Positions 55,583 through 64,000 of a stretch of 64,000 nt of DNA are shown in pieces. The translations under genes and the position numbers were made by a program. The notes under the pieces were generated by a model. That model saw only the letters and a list, made by a program, of their open reading frames with translations, was not told the origin of the DNA and made no database searches. The stretch's first letter is position 1. Each line of letters starts with the position of its first letter. The stretch lies in contig NZ_CP166961.1 in assembly GCF_041410465.1 (NCBI RefSeq), positions 2,108,001 through 2,172,000 on the forward strand, in the 5' to 3' direction. Source of the DNA: Thalassotalea sp. 273M-4. Its GTDB lineage: Bacteria; Pseudomonadota; Gammaproteobacteria; Enterobacterales; Alteromonadaceae.

Positions 55583-55674
55583 TGGCGGTGAGGGAGGGAT
55601 TCGAACCCTCGATAGGGTATAACGCCTATACTCCCTTAGCAGGGGAGCGCCTTCAGCCTCTCGGCCACCTCACC
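55583..55674 (-). tRNA. tRNA-Ser (GCU), copy 2
   Basis: 92 bases with CCA, identical to copy 1 except one base in the variable arm (GATAGGGT for GATAGGTT on the plus strand). It heads the array 128 bases after csrA. Confidence 0.95.
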
Positions 55675-55802
55675 GTTTCGATGGCGTGAATATTAAGGGA
55701 TTCGAAAAATAAGTCAAACGTTTTTTAGAACTTTTTGCATCTTTTTGACTGTTTGATTGATTTTCAAACAAGATGAATATTTTTCAACCTAAATCAATAG
55801 TC

Positions 55803-55997
55803 TTATTGATTACCAACGTTATCGTTATCACCCTTTTCAGATTGGATTCGCATGTAAATTTCTTCACGATGCACTGATACTTCTTTTGGTGCATTAACAC
55901 CAATACGAACTTGGTTCCCTTTTACCCCTAAAACCGTTACTGTTACATCATCACCGACCATAAGAGTTTCACCAACTCTTCTAGTTAATATAAGCAT
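55803..55997 (-). CDS. csrA: Carbon storage regulator CsrA
   Basis: 64 residues. [24 protein letters not shown] and the RNA-contact segment [13 protein letters not shown] are intact. It binds GGA motifs in mRNA leaders and controls translation of metabolic, motility and biofilm genes. It lies in the conserved alaS-lysC-csrA-tRNA order. The gap of 190 bases to lysC suggests its own promoter. Confidence 0.97.
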   Translation of the reverse strand: MLILTRRVGETLMVGDDVTVTVLGVKGNQVRIGVNAPKEVSVHREEIYMRIQSEKGDNDNVGNQ

Positions 55998-56187
55998 CCT
56001 AATGCTCCCTTCGTAAATTAGAAATCAAAATCAAAATTCAATACAGATTATCCAAATCTGATTGAATAAATTATCTTAACAAATTCTTGTCTAAGAAACA
56101 TGCATTATTCAGAAAACCTAAATAATGCTGTCGGATATCCTTAACCTATTAAAAAATTTAGCAAACAAATTGAGAAAACGTTATTTT

Positions 56188-57396
56188 TTAACCCAGTTTA
56201 AAGCGATTATGTAAAACTTGAACGGCCTTTTCGACATCTTTGTCATGCACAAGCGCTGAAATCTTTATTTGTGCATTAGCAAAGTTCAACATTTCTACAC
56301 CATGCTCATTGAGTGTACTGGTAAAGGTTGACAATACCCCGGTGTGAGATCTCATACCATTGCCAATGGCAGATATTTTGGCAAGGGAAGTATGAATATT
56401 AACGTCGATATCAAGATTATTATCCATTATCTGAGTTAAACATTGATCACACAAGGTTAAATCCGCTCGGGCAATGGTAAAAGAAAGAAAGGCCTTTGAC
56501 CCCATCTGATGTTGGCTTAGCATATCCACTTCAATATCAGCTTTTGCGAGCGCTTTAAACAATTGAATATAAAAGTCACTATTGAACTTAGGATAAGTAA
56601 TTTCGACAAACACTTCATCCCTTTGCGCAGTAATGGCCGTAACAGGATGATCTACCTGAGGGTCGTGTAAGAAATCAATCTGGGTGCCTTCTCCTGGTTC
56701 AAAGCTAGAAAGTACCCGTAAAGGCATTTTAAACTTACCCGCGTACTCTACCGAGCGACTGTGCAAAACTTTAGCACCCGAACTGGCCATTTCTAACATT
56801 TCTTCAAACGTTAGTCTGGCAAGTTTTTTTGCGTTTTTATCAATTCTTGGATCTGTGGTATATACCCCATCAACGTCGGTGAAAATTTGACATTCTTTTG
56901 CTTGTAAAGCTGTGGCAATAGCTACCGCGGAAGTATCTGAACCACCTCGCCCTAAAGTGGTAATATTCCCTTCATGATCTTGACCTTGAAAGCCTGCCAC
57001 AATCACTACATGGCCTTGTTGAAGTTCTATCAGCATACGGGTGTTGTCGATGCTTAAGATACGGGCCTTGTTAAATCGGTTATTGGTATTAATACCAACT
57101 TGATGGGCCAATAATGACACGGCTGAATGACCACGCTTGATAAGCGCAATGGCCAATAAAGCAATGGAAACTTGCTCACCACTAGAAAGTAGCATGTCAA
57201 GTTCCCGTCCTGATGGCGTTGGATCAATTTGAGTGGCTAAGTCTGTTAAGCGATTGGTTTCACCACTCATTGCTGAGAGAATGACAACGACCTGATGACC
57301 TTGAGCTCTTGTTTTTATTATCTGTTCTGCGACAGCTTCTATTCGTTCAGGGGAGCCAACAGAGGTCCCCCCAAACTTTTGCACTATGATTGCCAT
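56188..57396 (-). CDS. lysC: Aspartate kinase
   Basis: 402 residues, monofunctional. It begins IIVQKFGGTSVGSPERI; FTDVDGVYTTDPR lies near 172-184 and two ACT domains fill the C-terminal 150 residues (EVFVEITYPKF, KISAIGNGMRSHTGV). It phosphorylates aspartate, the entry to lysine, threonine and methionine synthesis. The ACT domains imply feedback control by an end product. It is 23 bases downstream of alaS and probably cotranscribed; no lysine riboswitch fits in that gap. Confidence 0.94.
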   Translation of the reverse strand: MAIIVQKFGGTSVGSPERIEAVAEQIIKTRAQGHQVVVILSAMSGETNRLTDLATQIDPTPSGRELDMLLSSGEQVSIALLAIALIKRGHSAVSLLAHQVGINTNNRFNKARILSIDNTRMLIELQQGHVVIVAGFQGQDHEGNITTLGRGGSDTSAVAIATALQAKECQIFTDVDGVYTTDPRIDKNAKKLARLTFEEMLEMASSGAKVLHSRSVEYAGKFKMPLRVLSSFEPGEGTQIDFLHDPQVDHPVTAITAQRDEVFVEITYPKFNSDFYIQLFKALAKADIEVDMLSQHQMGSKAFLSFTIARADLTLCDQCLTQIMDNNLDIDVNIHTSLAKISAIGNGMRSHTGVLSTFTSTLNEHGVEMLNFANAQIKISALVHDKDVEKAVQVLHNRFKLG

Positions 57397-57419
57397 AAGT
57401 TATGTAGGTGTTCTTAGTC

Positions 57420-60026
57420 TTATAGTTGTTGTTCTAACCAAGGCTGAACACTGGCAAGTGCAGAAGCAATGTTTTCAGGTTGGCTACCGCCGGCTTGCGC
57501 CATATCTGGACGACCACCACCTTTACCACCAACTTGCTCGGCAACCATTTTAACCAAATCACCAGCTTTTACTTTTGCTGTTAAGTCTTTGGTTACACCC
57601 GCGATTAAGCTAACTTTCTCGCCGTTAGCTAATGCCAACATAACAATACCCGATCCTAATTTATTCTTAAGCTCGTCGACCATTTCACGCAATGCCTTCG
57701 GATCGCTACCAGCAACATCGGCAATTAAGGCTTTAACACCATTAACTTCAATGGCTTGGTTAATTAAATCAGCCCCAGCTTGTGACGCTAATTTTTGCTG
57801 TAATTGAGCAATTTCTTTTTCCAGTTGACGGTTTTTCTGAATCAACTGTTCAACTTTATTTTCCGCATTTTGCACATCGCTCTTCACCATGCCGGCAATA
57901 TTTAATAAGGTATCACCCACACTGTGCACATACTCTAAGGCTACAGCACCAGTCACCGCTTCAATACGACGAGTGCCAGCAGCAATGCCACTTTCACCGA
58001 CAATTTTAATCAAACCGATATCACCGGTACGATCAACGTGAACACCACCACAAAGCTCAATAGAAAAATCGCCTAAAGTAACAACACGGACTTGGTCGTC
58101 ATATTTCTCGCCAAAGAGTGCCATGGCACCTTTTTCTTTTGCTTCTTCGATATCAAGCAACTCTGTTTGGCGCTGGTAGTTAGCACGAATTTTTTCGTTT
58201 ACAAGTTGCTCTACTTGACGCAATTCTTCAAGGGTTACGGCTTCAAAATGTGAAAAGTCAAAACGCAGTTTTTCAGCATCGCATAACGAGCCTTTTTGGG
58301 TAACGTGCTCACCCAAAACGGTTCTAAGCGCTTGGTGTAATAAGTGCGTTGCCGTATGGTTTTTAATAATGGCTGCACGACGCTCAGCGTCTATTTCAGC
58401 ATGCACACGCGCATTTAACTGAATATCACCCTTGGCCACCCCATGGTGAGCAAATGCATTACCCAGTTTTACCGTATCGGTTACTTCAAAATCACCAGAA
58501 GCGGTCTGAATAACCCCGGTATCACCAACTTGACCACCCGATTCAGCATAAAAAGGGGTGTGATCTAATACCACTACGCCCTTCTCACCCGCTTTAATGG
58601 TTGCTGTGTGTCCATCTTTATTGAACAACTCTACCACGGTTGCGTTGGCACTGTGGTGGGTGTAACCATCAAAGTTGGTATGTTTTTCACTTTTTAATTG
58701 AGTATTGTAATCGGTACCAAAAGAACTGGCTTTTTGTGCTCGTTCTCGTTGCGCCTGCATTTCGCGATCAAATCCTTCCTGATCAATAGTTAGGCCATTT
58801 TCACGAGCGATATCAGCGGTTAAATCCGCAGGGAAACCATAGGTATCGTATAGCTTGAAGACATCCGCACCCGATATCACTTTACCGTCTAGGTTTTTAA
58901 TGCCGTCATTTAGCATCGCCATACCACGATCAAGGGTGCGACCAAATTGTTCTTCTTCTAAGCGCAGAACCTTTTCAATTACCGCTTGTTTTTGCGCAAG
59001 CTCAGGGTAATGTTCGCCCATTTGCTCGATAAGCGCTGGTACTAACTTGTAGAAGAAATGAGACTTTGCTTCCAGTTTGTGACCGTGACGAATAGCACGA
59101 CGCATAATACGACGTAAGACATAACCTCGACCTTCGTTTGAAGGCATAACACCATCAACGACTAAGAAACAACATGCTCGAATATGATCGGCAATAACAC
59201 GTAACGACTTGTGTTCAATATCTTGGCAGTCAAGTAACTGTGCTGCCGCTTTGATGATGCCTTGGAAAGTATCGATTTCATAATTTGAATGCACGCCTTG
59301 CAAGATTGCTGCAATACGCTCAAGTCCCATACCTGTATCAACAGACGGTTTCGGTAATGGTTCCATGGTCCCGTCAGCAAGACGGTTGTATTGCATAAAC
59401 ACAAGGTTCCAAATTTCGATATAACGATCACCGTCTTCTTCTGGGGTACCTGGAGGCCCACCCCAAATTTCTTCACCGTGGTCGTAGAAAATTTCAGTAC
59501 ATGGACCACATGGGCCGGTATCACCCATTGACCAAAAGTTGTCTTTAGCACCAATACGAGATAACCGAGCTGGATCGACACCGATTTTTTCTAACCAAAT
59601 GTTTTCCGCTTCTAAGTCTTCTTCAAACACGGTTACCCAAAGTTTTTCTTTCGGTAATTGCAATACTTCGGTTAAAAACTTCCACGCAAATACCATGGCT
59701 TCTTCTTTAAAGTAGTCGCCAAAGCTAAAGTTACCTAACATTTCAAAAAACGTATGGTGACGCGCGGTATACCCTACATTTTCTAAGTCATTGTGCTTAC
59801 CACCAGCACGAAGACAGCGCTGTGAAGACGTTGCTCGAGTGTAGCTGCGTTTTTCGGCCCCTAAAAAGACGTCTTTAAATGGCACCATACCAGCGTTGGT
59901 AAACAATAATGTGGCATCGTTACCTGGAATTAGTGAGCTACTGGGAACAACTTGATGTTGTTCGTTGGCGAAATAATTTAAAAAAGCTTGCCTAATTTCA
60001 GCACTCGTTTTAACCATGTTTGTCAT
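57420..60026 (-). CDS. alaS: Alanyl-tRNA synthetase
   Basis: 868 residues. The class II core includes [34 protein letters not shown] and the GMGLERI motif 3. The editing domain has HTATHLLH and [10 protein letters not shown], and the C-terminal domain contains [15 protein letters not shown]. It charges tRNA-Ala and clears mischarged Ser or Gly. The first ATG or the fourth codon ATG could both be the start; the latter has GGAT at a better distance. Placed between recX and lysC. Confidence 0.97.
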   Translation of the reverse strand: MTNMVKTSAEIRQAFLNYFANEQHQVVPSSSLIPGNDATLLFTNAGMVPFKDVFLGAEKRSYTRATSSQRCLRAGGKHNDLENVGYTARHHTFFEMLGNFSFGDYFKEEAMVFAWKFLTEVLQLPKEKLWVTVFEEDLEAENIWLEKIGVDPARLSRIGAKDNFWSMGDTGPCGPCTEIFYDHGEEIWGGPPGTPEEDGDRYIEIWNLVFMQYNRLADGTMEPLPKPSVDTGMGLERIAAILQGVHSNYEIDTFQGIIKAAAQLLDCQDIEHKSLRVIADHIRACCFLVVDGVMPSNEGRGYVLRRIMRRAIRHGHKLEAKSHFFYKLVPALIEQMGEHYPELAQKQAVIEKVLRLEEEQFGRTLDRGMAMLNDGIKNLDGKVISGADVFKLYDTYGFPADLTADIARENGLTIDQEGFDREMQAQRERAQKASSFGTDYNTQLKSEKHTNFDGYTHHSANATVVELFNKDGHTATIKAGEKGVVVLDHTPFYAESGGQVGDTGVIQTASGDFEVTDTVKLGNAFAHHGVAKGDIQLNARVHAEIDAERRAAIIKNHTATHLLHQALRTVLGEHVTQKGSLCDAEKLRFDFSHFEAVTLEELRQVEQLVNEKIRANYQRQTELLDIEEAKEKGAMALFGEKYDDQVRVVTLGDFSIELCGGVHVDRTGDIGLIKIVGESGIAAGTRRIEAVTGAVALEYVHSVGDTLLNIAGMVKSDVQNAENKVEQLIQKNRQLEKEIAQLQQKLASQAGADLINQAIEVNGVKALIADVAGSDPKALREMVDELKNKLGSGIVMLALANGEKVSLIAGVTKDLTAKVKAGDLVKMVAEQVGGKGGGRPDMAQAGGSQPENIASALASVQPWLEQQL

Positions 60027-60085
60027 CCAAAAATCTCTAAAATTTTCTTACCAAACGGCTTTTGCCCAGTTGGTAAATTAATCTG

Positions 60086-60565
60086 TTAATTTGTCTCCAA
60101 TGCCGCAAGAATCTGCTCTGTTGAGAAACCGCGATATTGTAAAAATCGTATCCGTTTGGCTCGGTCTTTATCGTCTGCAATAACGGTATCGCCAAATCGT
60201 TTATTATATGCTTTCAAGGCTTGTAAAAACCAGTCGATATCTTGTTGCTGCTCTAGCTGATATATAAGATCAGAGCTTAAGCCCTTTTGCTTTAATTCAG
60301 CTCGTATGTACTGCCAGCCGTAACCTTTCGTTACTCGTTGCCTAAGCTGGCATTCACCAAAACGAAAATCGCTTTGAATGTTTTGCTCGTCAAGAGCCTC
60401 GAGAACAGGCGTAATATCTTCTTGGGTAAACTCTTTGCGCAGTAACTTATGCATTAACTCTTGACGACTGTGTTCACGTCGAGCCAACAGCGAGTACGCT
60501 GCCTTTTTGATGTCCTTATTGAGCAATGAAGGTTCCTGAAAATTTACCATTATAAAACGCCCCAT
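60086..60565 (-). CDS. recX: RecA regulator RecX
   Basis: 159 residues, three helical RecX repeats. AAYSLLARREHSRQELMHKL is the first, followed by GECQLRQRVTKGYGWQYIRAELKQKG and RIRFLQYRGFSTEQILAALE. RecX limits RecA filament growth. The first ATG has AGGTAGA upstream; an in-frame ATG at 60550 (MVNF) is an alternative start. recA, which usually precedes recX, is not here; metH and a hairpin lie upstream instead. Confidence 0.9.
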   Translation of the reverse strand: MGRFIMVNFQEPSLLNKDIKKAAYSLLARREHSRQELMHKLLRKEFTQEDITPVLEALDEQNIQSDFRFGECQLRQRVTKGYGWQYIRAELKQKGLSSDLIYQLEQQQDIDWFLQALKAYNKRFGDTVIADDKDRAKRIRFLQYRGFSTEQILAALETN

Positions 60566-60712
60566 TCTACCTACATTGAGTTAAATTTACACCCTTAGAG
60601 CGCAATTCTTCAAAAGAAAGAAGCTTTTTTATGCATGAGTGAAAGGCTATGTCGCAAAAACAACCTTGTGACAATAAAAAAAACAGCGACAACAAGTAAT
60701 TAAAACACCCGA

Positions 60713-60752
60713 TTAAAATAACCAAGACGCCTAGTACCTTGGGTTATTTTAA
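60713..60752 (-). terminator. Probable terminator of metH
   Basis: A hairpin of about 14 pairs with one bulged base (arms from 60713-60726 and 60738-60752) and TTTTAAT on the minus-strand side. The T-tract is short, so moderate support. Six bases past the metH stop. Confidence 0.6.
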
Positions 60753-60758
60753 GATCAA

Positions 60759-63700
60759 TTATACCGAATAATCTAGGTTTGGTGCCAACCAACGCTCAGC
60801 TTCTGAGAGAGACCAATTTTTGCGCTCAGCATAACTTTGCACCTGCGCTTTATCGATTTTAGCAACAGCAAAATATTTACTCTCTGGATGCGCAAAGTAC
60901 CAGCCACTTACCGCAGCACCAGGCCACATCGCACAGCTTGATGTTAATGTCATGCCGATACGCTGTTCAACCTCAAGTAACTGCCACAAACCACGTTTTT
61001 CGCTATGTTCAGGACAGGCTGGATACCCTGGTGCTGGACGGATCCCTTGGTATTGCTCTCGTATTAAGGCTGCATTATCTAAATTTTCATCACTGGCATA
61101 GCCCCAATACTGGGTTCGAACTTGCTGGTGTAAATACTCCGCACTGGCTTCGGCGAGTCTATCAGCTACCGCTTTAAGTAATATCGAATTATAGGTATCG
61201 TGGTTAGCATCGAATTGCTGCACCAGTTTATCAACGCCAAATCCCGCACTGACCGCAAAAGCACCAACATAGTCTTGCACTTGCGTGGCTGTATCGGCGA
61301 CATAATCACTTAAACAGCGGTTAAATTGACCTGGCTTTTTGGCCGTTTGTTGGCGCAACCCTCGAATCGTGTGTAATCGTGTATGTTGCTCTTCATCGGC
61401 AAATACGTGGATATCGTCACCCTCTTTTACAGCAGGAAATAAGCCAATAACGGCCTTCGCTTCTATCGTTTTATTACGAATCAAATCATCGAGCATATTA
61501 TTGGCGTCATTGAATAATTTACGTGCTTCGTCGCCAACCAATTGATGTTGTAAAATTTGCGGATATTTACCCGACAGCTGCCACGTCATAAAGAACGGGG
61601 TCCAGTCGATATATTGACGTACGGTTGCTAAATCGAGCGATTGAAGTTCGGTGATACCAAGCGCGTTGGGTTTTTTTGGGGTGTATTGATTAAAGTTCGG
61701 TTTAAACGCATTTGCTCTTGCTTGCTCTAATGACACGAGAGTACTGCGAGGGCCACTTTGCTGATAACGTTGCCTGATGGTTTCATACTCTTTTTCGGTA
61801 CGCGCCACTAACGCTGGTTTTAATTCTTTTGACAGCAAAGCACTGACCACAGACACCGAGCGCGAAGCATTGGCTACATAAATCACAGGATGTTGGTAAG
61901 CTTGCTCAATTTTCACCGCTGTATGTGCCTTGGACGTTGTTGCCCCGCCAATAAGTAATGGGATATCAAAACCTTGGCGTTGCATTTCTTTAGCAACATG
62001 GACCATTTCATCAAGCGATGGAGTGATCAGGCCTGATAAACCAATTAAGTCAACATTGTGCTCTTTAGCTTGCTGCAATATTTTCTCACAAGAAACCATG
62101 ACGCCCAAATCAATCACTTCAAAGTTATTGCATTGCAGTACCACTCCGACAATGTTTTTACCGATGTCATGAACATCACCTTTTACCGTCGCTAATAGCA
62201 CTTTACCGTTGGTCTTGGCTTGCGTTTTTTCTGCCTCAATGAAAGGTTGTAAGTGAGCGACCGCTTGCTTCATAACTCGAGCAGATTTCACTACTTGCGG
62301 TAAAAACATCTGCCCTTCACCAAATAAGTCCCCGACGATATTCATCCCATCCATTAACGGACCTTCGATAACATCTAACGGCTTATCTGCCGCTAGGCGT
62401 GCTAATTCAGTATCTTCAACAATAAATTCGTTAAGGCCCTTAATTAGAGCATATTCAAGACGTTTATTTACGGCTTGCTGTCGCCAGCTTAAGTCAACCT
62501 GTGAAGCTTTAGCGGCACCGGTGTCGCGATATTTATCGGCAATAGCCAATAAGCGCTCAGTGGCATCGGGATCAGAATTAAGTACCACATCTTCAACCGC
62601 TTTTAATAAATCCCTAGGAATGTCTTTATATATGGCGAGCTGCCCTGCATTGACAATCCCCATATCCATGCCTTGTTTTATGGCATGATAAAGAAACACC
62701 GCATGAATCGCCTCTCGTACGGCATTATTACCACGAAAAGAAAACGACACGTTCGACACCCCACCCGAAACCATGGCATAAGGCAGAGTGCTTTTTATGT
62801 CTTGAGTCGCTTCAATAAAATCAATGGCATAGTTATTATGCTCTTCAATACCGGTGGCAATAGCAAAAATATTAGGATCGAAAATAATATCTTCCGCTGG
62901 AAAGCCTATTTCATCAACCAAAATCCGATAAGCACGCTGACATATTTCCACTTTACGTGCTTTGGTATCGGCTTGACCGACTTCATCAAACGCCATAACG
63001 ATAACTGCGGCGCCATAACGTTTAATGATTTGAGCTTGATCTCGAAATACCTCTTCGCCTTCTTTTAAACTGATTGAATTGACAATACCTTTGCCCTGGA
63101 TACATTTTAGCCCGGCCAATAAAATGTCCCACTTTGAGGAGTCTAACATGATGGGAACTTTGGCGATGTCGGGCTCGGTTGCAATTAAGTTTAAAAAACG
63201 CACCATCGCCGCTTTTGAGTCCAACATCCCCTCATCCATGTTCACATCAATGATTTGGGCCCCGTTATCGACTTGTTGTAATGCGACAGAAATGGCCTGA
63301 TCGTAATTCTCTTCGGTGATCAAACGACGAAAAATAGCGGAACCGGTGACATTGGTGCGTTCACCTACGTTAACAAATAAGCTTTGCTCATTTAGATTAA
63401 GCGCCTCTAACCCCGACAAGCGACACGCGATAGGCTGTTTGATTATTTTTCTAGGTACCATGTTTGCGACTATATCGGCAATGCCTTTGATATGCTCAGG
63501 AGTTGTGCCACAACAGCCACCGACAATATTTAAAAACCCTGATTGAGCCCACTCTTTAATGTGTTCGTTCATTTTTTCAACAGTGAAATCGTATTCACCA
63601 AACGCATTAGGTAAACCGGCATTAGGGTGAGCCGATACCGCAAAGTCACTGATATTGGCCAATTCTTCAACATATTGACGCAGTTCAACCGGTCCGAGCG

Positions 63701-64000
63701 CACAATTTAAGCCAAATGAAATGGGATTAGCATGGCGTAAAGAATTGTAAAACGCTTCGGTTGTTTGACCAGAAAGGGTTCGCCCAGATGCATCGGTGAT
63801 GGTACCTGAAATCATAATTGGCAAAGTGATTGATAGCGCCTCAAAAACGTCTTCAATAGCCACAATGGCGGCCTTGGCATTTAACGTATCAAAGATTGTT
63901 TCGACCATAATAATGTCGACCCCACCCTCAATCAACGCTTGGGTCGATTCAATATAGGCATGCTTTAATTGATCAAAGCTGATATTGCGAAAAGCGGGGT
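60759..64000 (-). CDS. metH: Cobalamin-dependent methionine synthase, 5'-truncated by the window edge
   Basis: The frame is open to 64000, so the N-terminal part of the protein is outside. About 1080 residues are visible of the usual roughly 1220. Domains in order: end of the homocysteine domain (zinc Cys in FGLNCALG and [10 protein letters not shown]), the pterin-binding domain ([16 protein letters not shown]), the cobalamin domain with [11 protein letters not shown] and its axial His, and the activation domain with [15 protein letters not shown] for SAM binding. It transfers a methyl group from methyltetrahydrofolate to homocysteine. The C-terminus is at 60759. Confidence 0.97.
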   Translation of the reverse strand, partial: PAFRNISFDQLKHAYIESTQALIEGGVDIIMVETIFDTLNAKAAIVAIEDVFEALSITLPIMISGTITDASGRTLSGQTTEAFYNSLRHANPISFGLNCALGPVELRQYVEELANISDFAVSAHPNAGLPNAFGEYDFTVEKMNEHIKEWAQSGFLNIVGGCCGTTPEHIKGIADIVANMVPRKIIKQPIACRLSGLEALNLNEQSLFVNVGERTNVTGSAIFRRLITEENYDQAISVALQQVDNGAQIIDVNMDEGMLDSKAAMVRFLNLIATEPDIAKVPIMLDSSKWDILLAGLKCIQGKGIVNSISLKEGEEVFRDQAQIIKRYGAAVIVMAFDEVGQADTKARKVEICQRAYRILVDEIGFPAEDIIFDPNIFAIATGIEEHNNYAIDFIEATQDIKSTLPYAMVSGGVSNVSFSFRGNNAVREAIHAVFLYHAIKQGMDMGIVNAGQLAIYKDIPRDLLKAVEDVVLNSDPDATERLLAIADKYRDTGAAKASQVDLSWRQQAVNKRLEYALIKGLNEFIVEDTELARLAADKPLDVIEGPLMDGMNIVGDLFGEGQMFLPQVVKSARVMKQAVAHLQPFIEAEKTQAKTNGKVLLATVKGDVHDIGKNIVGVVLQCNNFEVIDLGVMVSCEKILQQAKEHNVDLIGLSGLITPSLDEMVHVAKEMQRQGFDIPLLIGGATTSKAHTAVKIEQAYQHPVIYVANASRSVSVVSALLSKELKPALVARTEKEYETIRQRYQQSGPRSTLVSLEQARANAFKPNFNQYTPKKPNALGITELQSLDLATVRQYIDWTPFFMTWQLSGKYPQILQHQLVGDEARKLFNDANNMLDDLIRNKTIEAKAVIGLFPAVKEGDDIHVFADEEQHTRLHTIRGLRQQTAKKPGQFNRCLSDYVADTATQVQDYVGAFAVSAGFGVDKLVQQFDANHDTYNSILLKAVADRLAEASAEYLHQQVRTQYWGYASDENLDNAALIREQYQGIRPAPGYPACPEHSEKRGLWQLLEVEQRIGMTLTSSCAMWPGAAVSGWYFAHPESKYFAVAKIDKAQVQSYAERKNWSLSEAERWLAPNLDYSV

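Noticed and set aside
57397..57419. Lysine riboswitch for lysC
   Set aside because: Only 23 bases separate alaS and lysC, far too few for the riboswitch.

Overview
The window looks like a chromosomal segment of a marine gammaproteobacterium of the order Alteromonadales, most like the Colwelliaceae (Colwellia/Thalassotalea type). This is judged from gene content and gene order read by eye, not from a database search. Supporting signs are the isc operon behind cysE and trmJ, the order recX-alaS-lysC-csrA-tRNA(Ser)-tRNA(Arg), xseB-ispA-dxs, nrdR-ribD-ribE-ribBX next to glyA, a sodium-pumping oxaloacetate decarboxylase (oadGAB), and moderately AT-rich DNA with many U-rich terminators.

Layout. 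1-1920: the decayed 3' end of one outer-membrane porin, then an intact porin with a periplasmic coiled coil. 2195-4393 (minus): a glutaredoxin, an overlapping monothiol DsbA-like protein and a glycosidase-like lipoprotein. 4557-7722 (plus): an endonuclease/exonuclease/phosphatase-family enzyme, an exported alkaline phosphatase and a DUF962/Mpo1-like membrane protein. 7789-12270 (minus): a MacB/FtsX-type ABC exporter of three genes (adaptor, ATPase, permease). 12642-15922 (minus): a small exported protein, a Bcr/CflA-type MFS efflux pump and ThiI. 16327-20701 (plus): XseB, IspA and Dxs (isoprenoid precursor synthesis), a DUF808 membrane protein and YaeP. 20843-27623 (minus): riboflavin genes with NrdR, then GlyA and FadD.

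28001-37107 is the most accessory part. On the minus strand it holds a PiT phosphate transporter with its PhoU-like partner, an OprP-like phosphate porin, a newly noted 33-residue membrane protein, a CYTH triphosphatase-type protein and a CYTH-like protein. On the plus strand follow an SLC13/DASS anion transporter, an NHL-propeller lipoprotein and an IS481-type transposase whose catalytic Glu is replaced by Ala. Two of the minus-strand transcription units share a 22-bp upstream motif with only two differences. With the nuclease and alkaline phosphatase at 4.5-7 kb, the window is rich in phosphate acquisition and handling.

37157-48325: LemA with a large M48 protease, the complete isc Fe-S operon (iscR-iscS-iscU-iscA-hscB-hscA-fdx, with no iscX) behind a clear promoter and IscR-type palindrome, then cysE, trmJ and divergent suhB. 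48425-53435: an exported HEYTH metallopeptidase-like protein, a methyltransferase and oadGAB.

53856-55674 is a tRNA array: two tRNA-Ser(GCU) genes flank six near-identical tRNA-Arg(ACG) genes, interleaved with four copies of an 88-bp tRNA-like element and nine copies of a 46-bp hairpin spacer. Beyond it lie csrA, lysC, alaS, recX and the 5'-truncated metH, which runs off the right edge.
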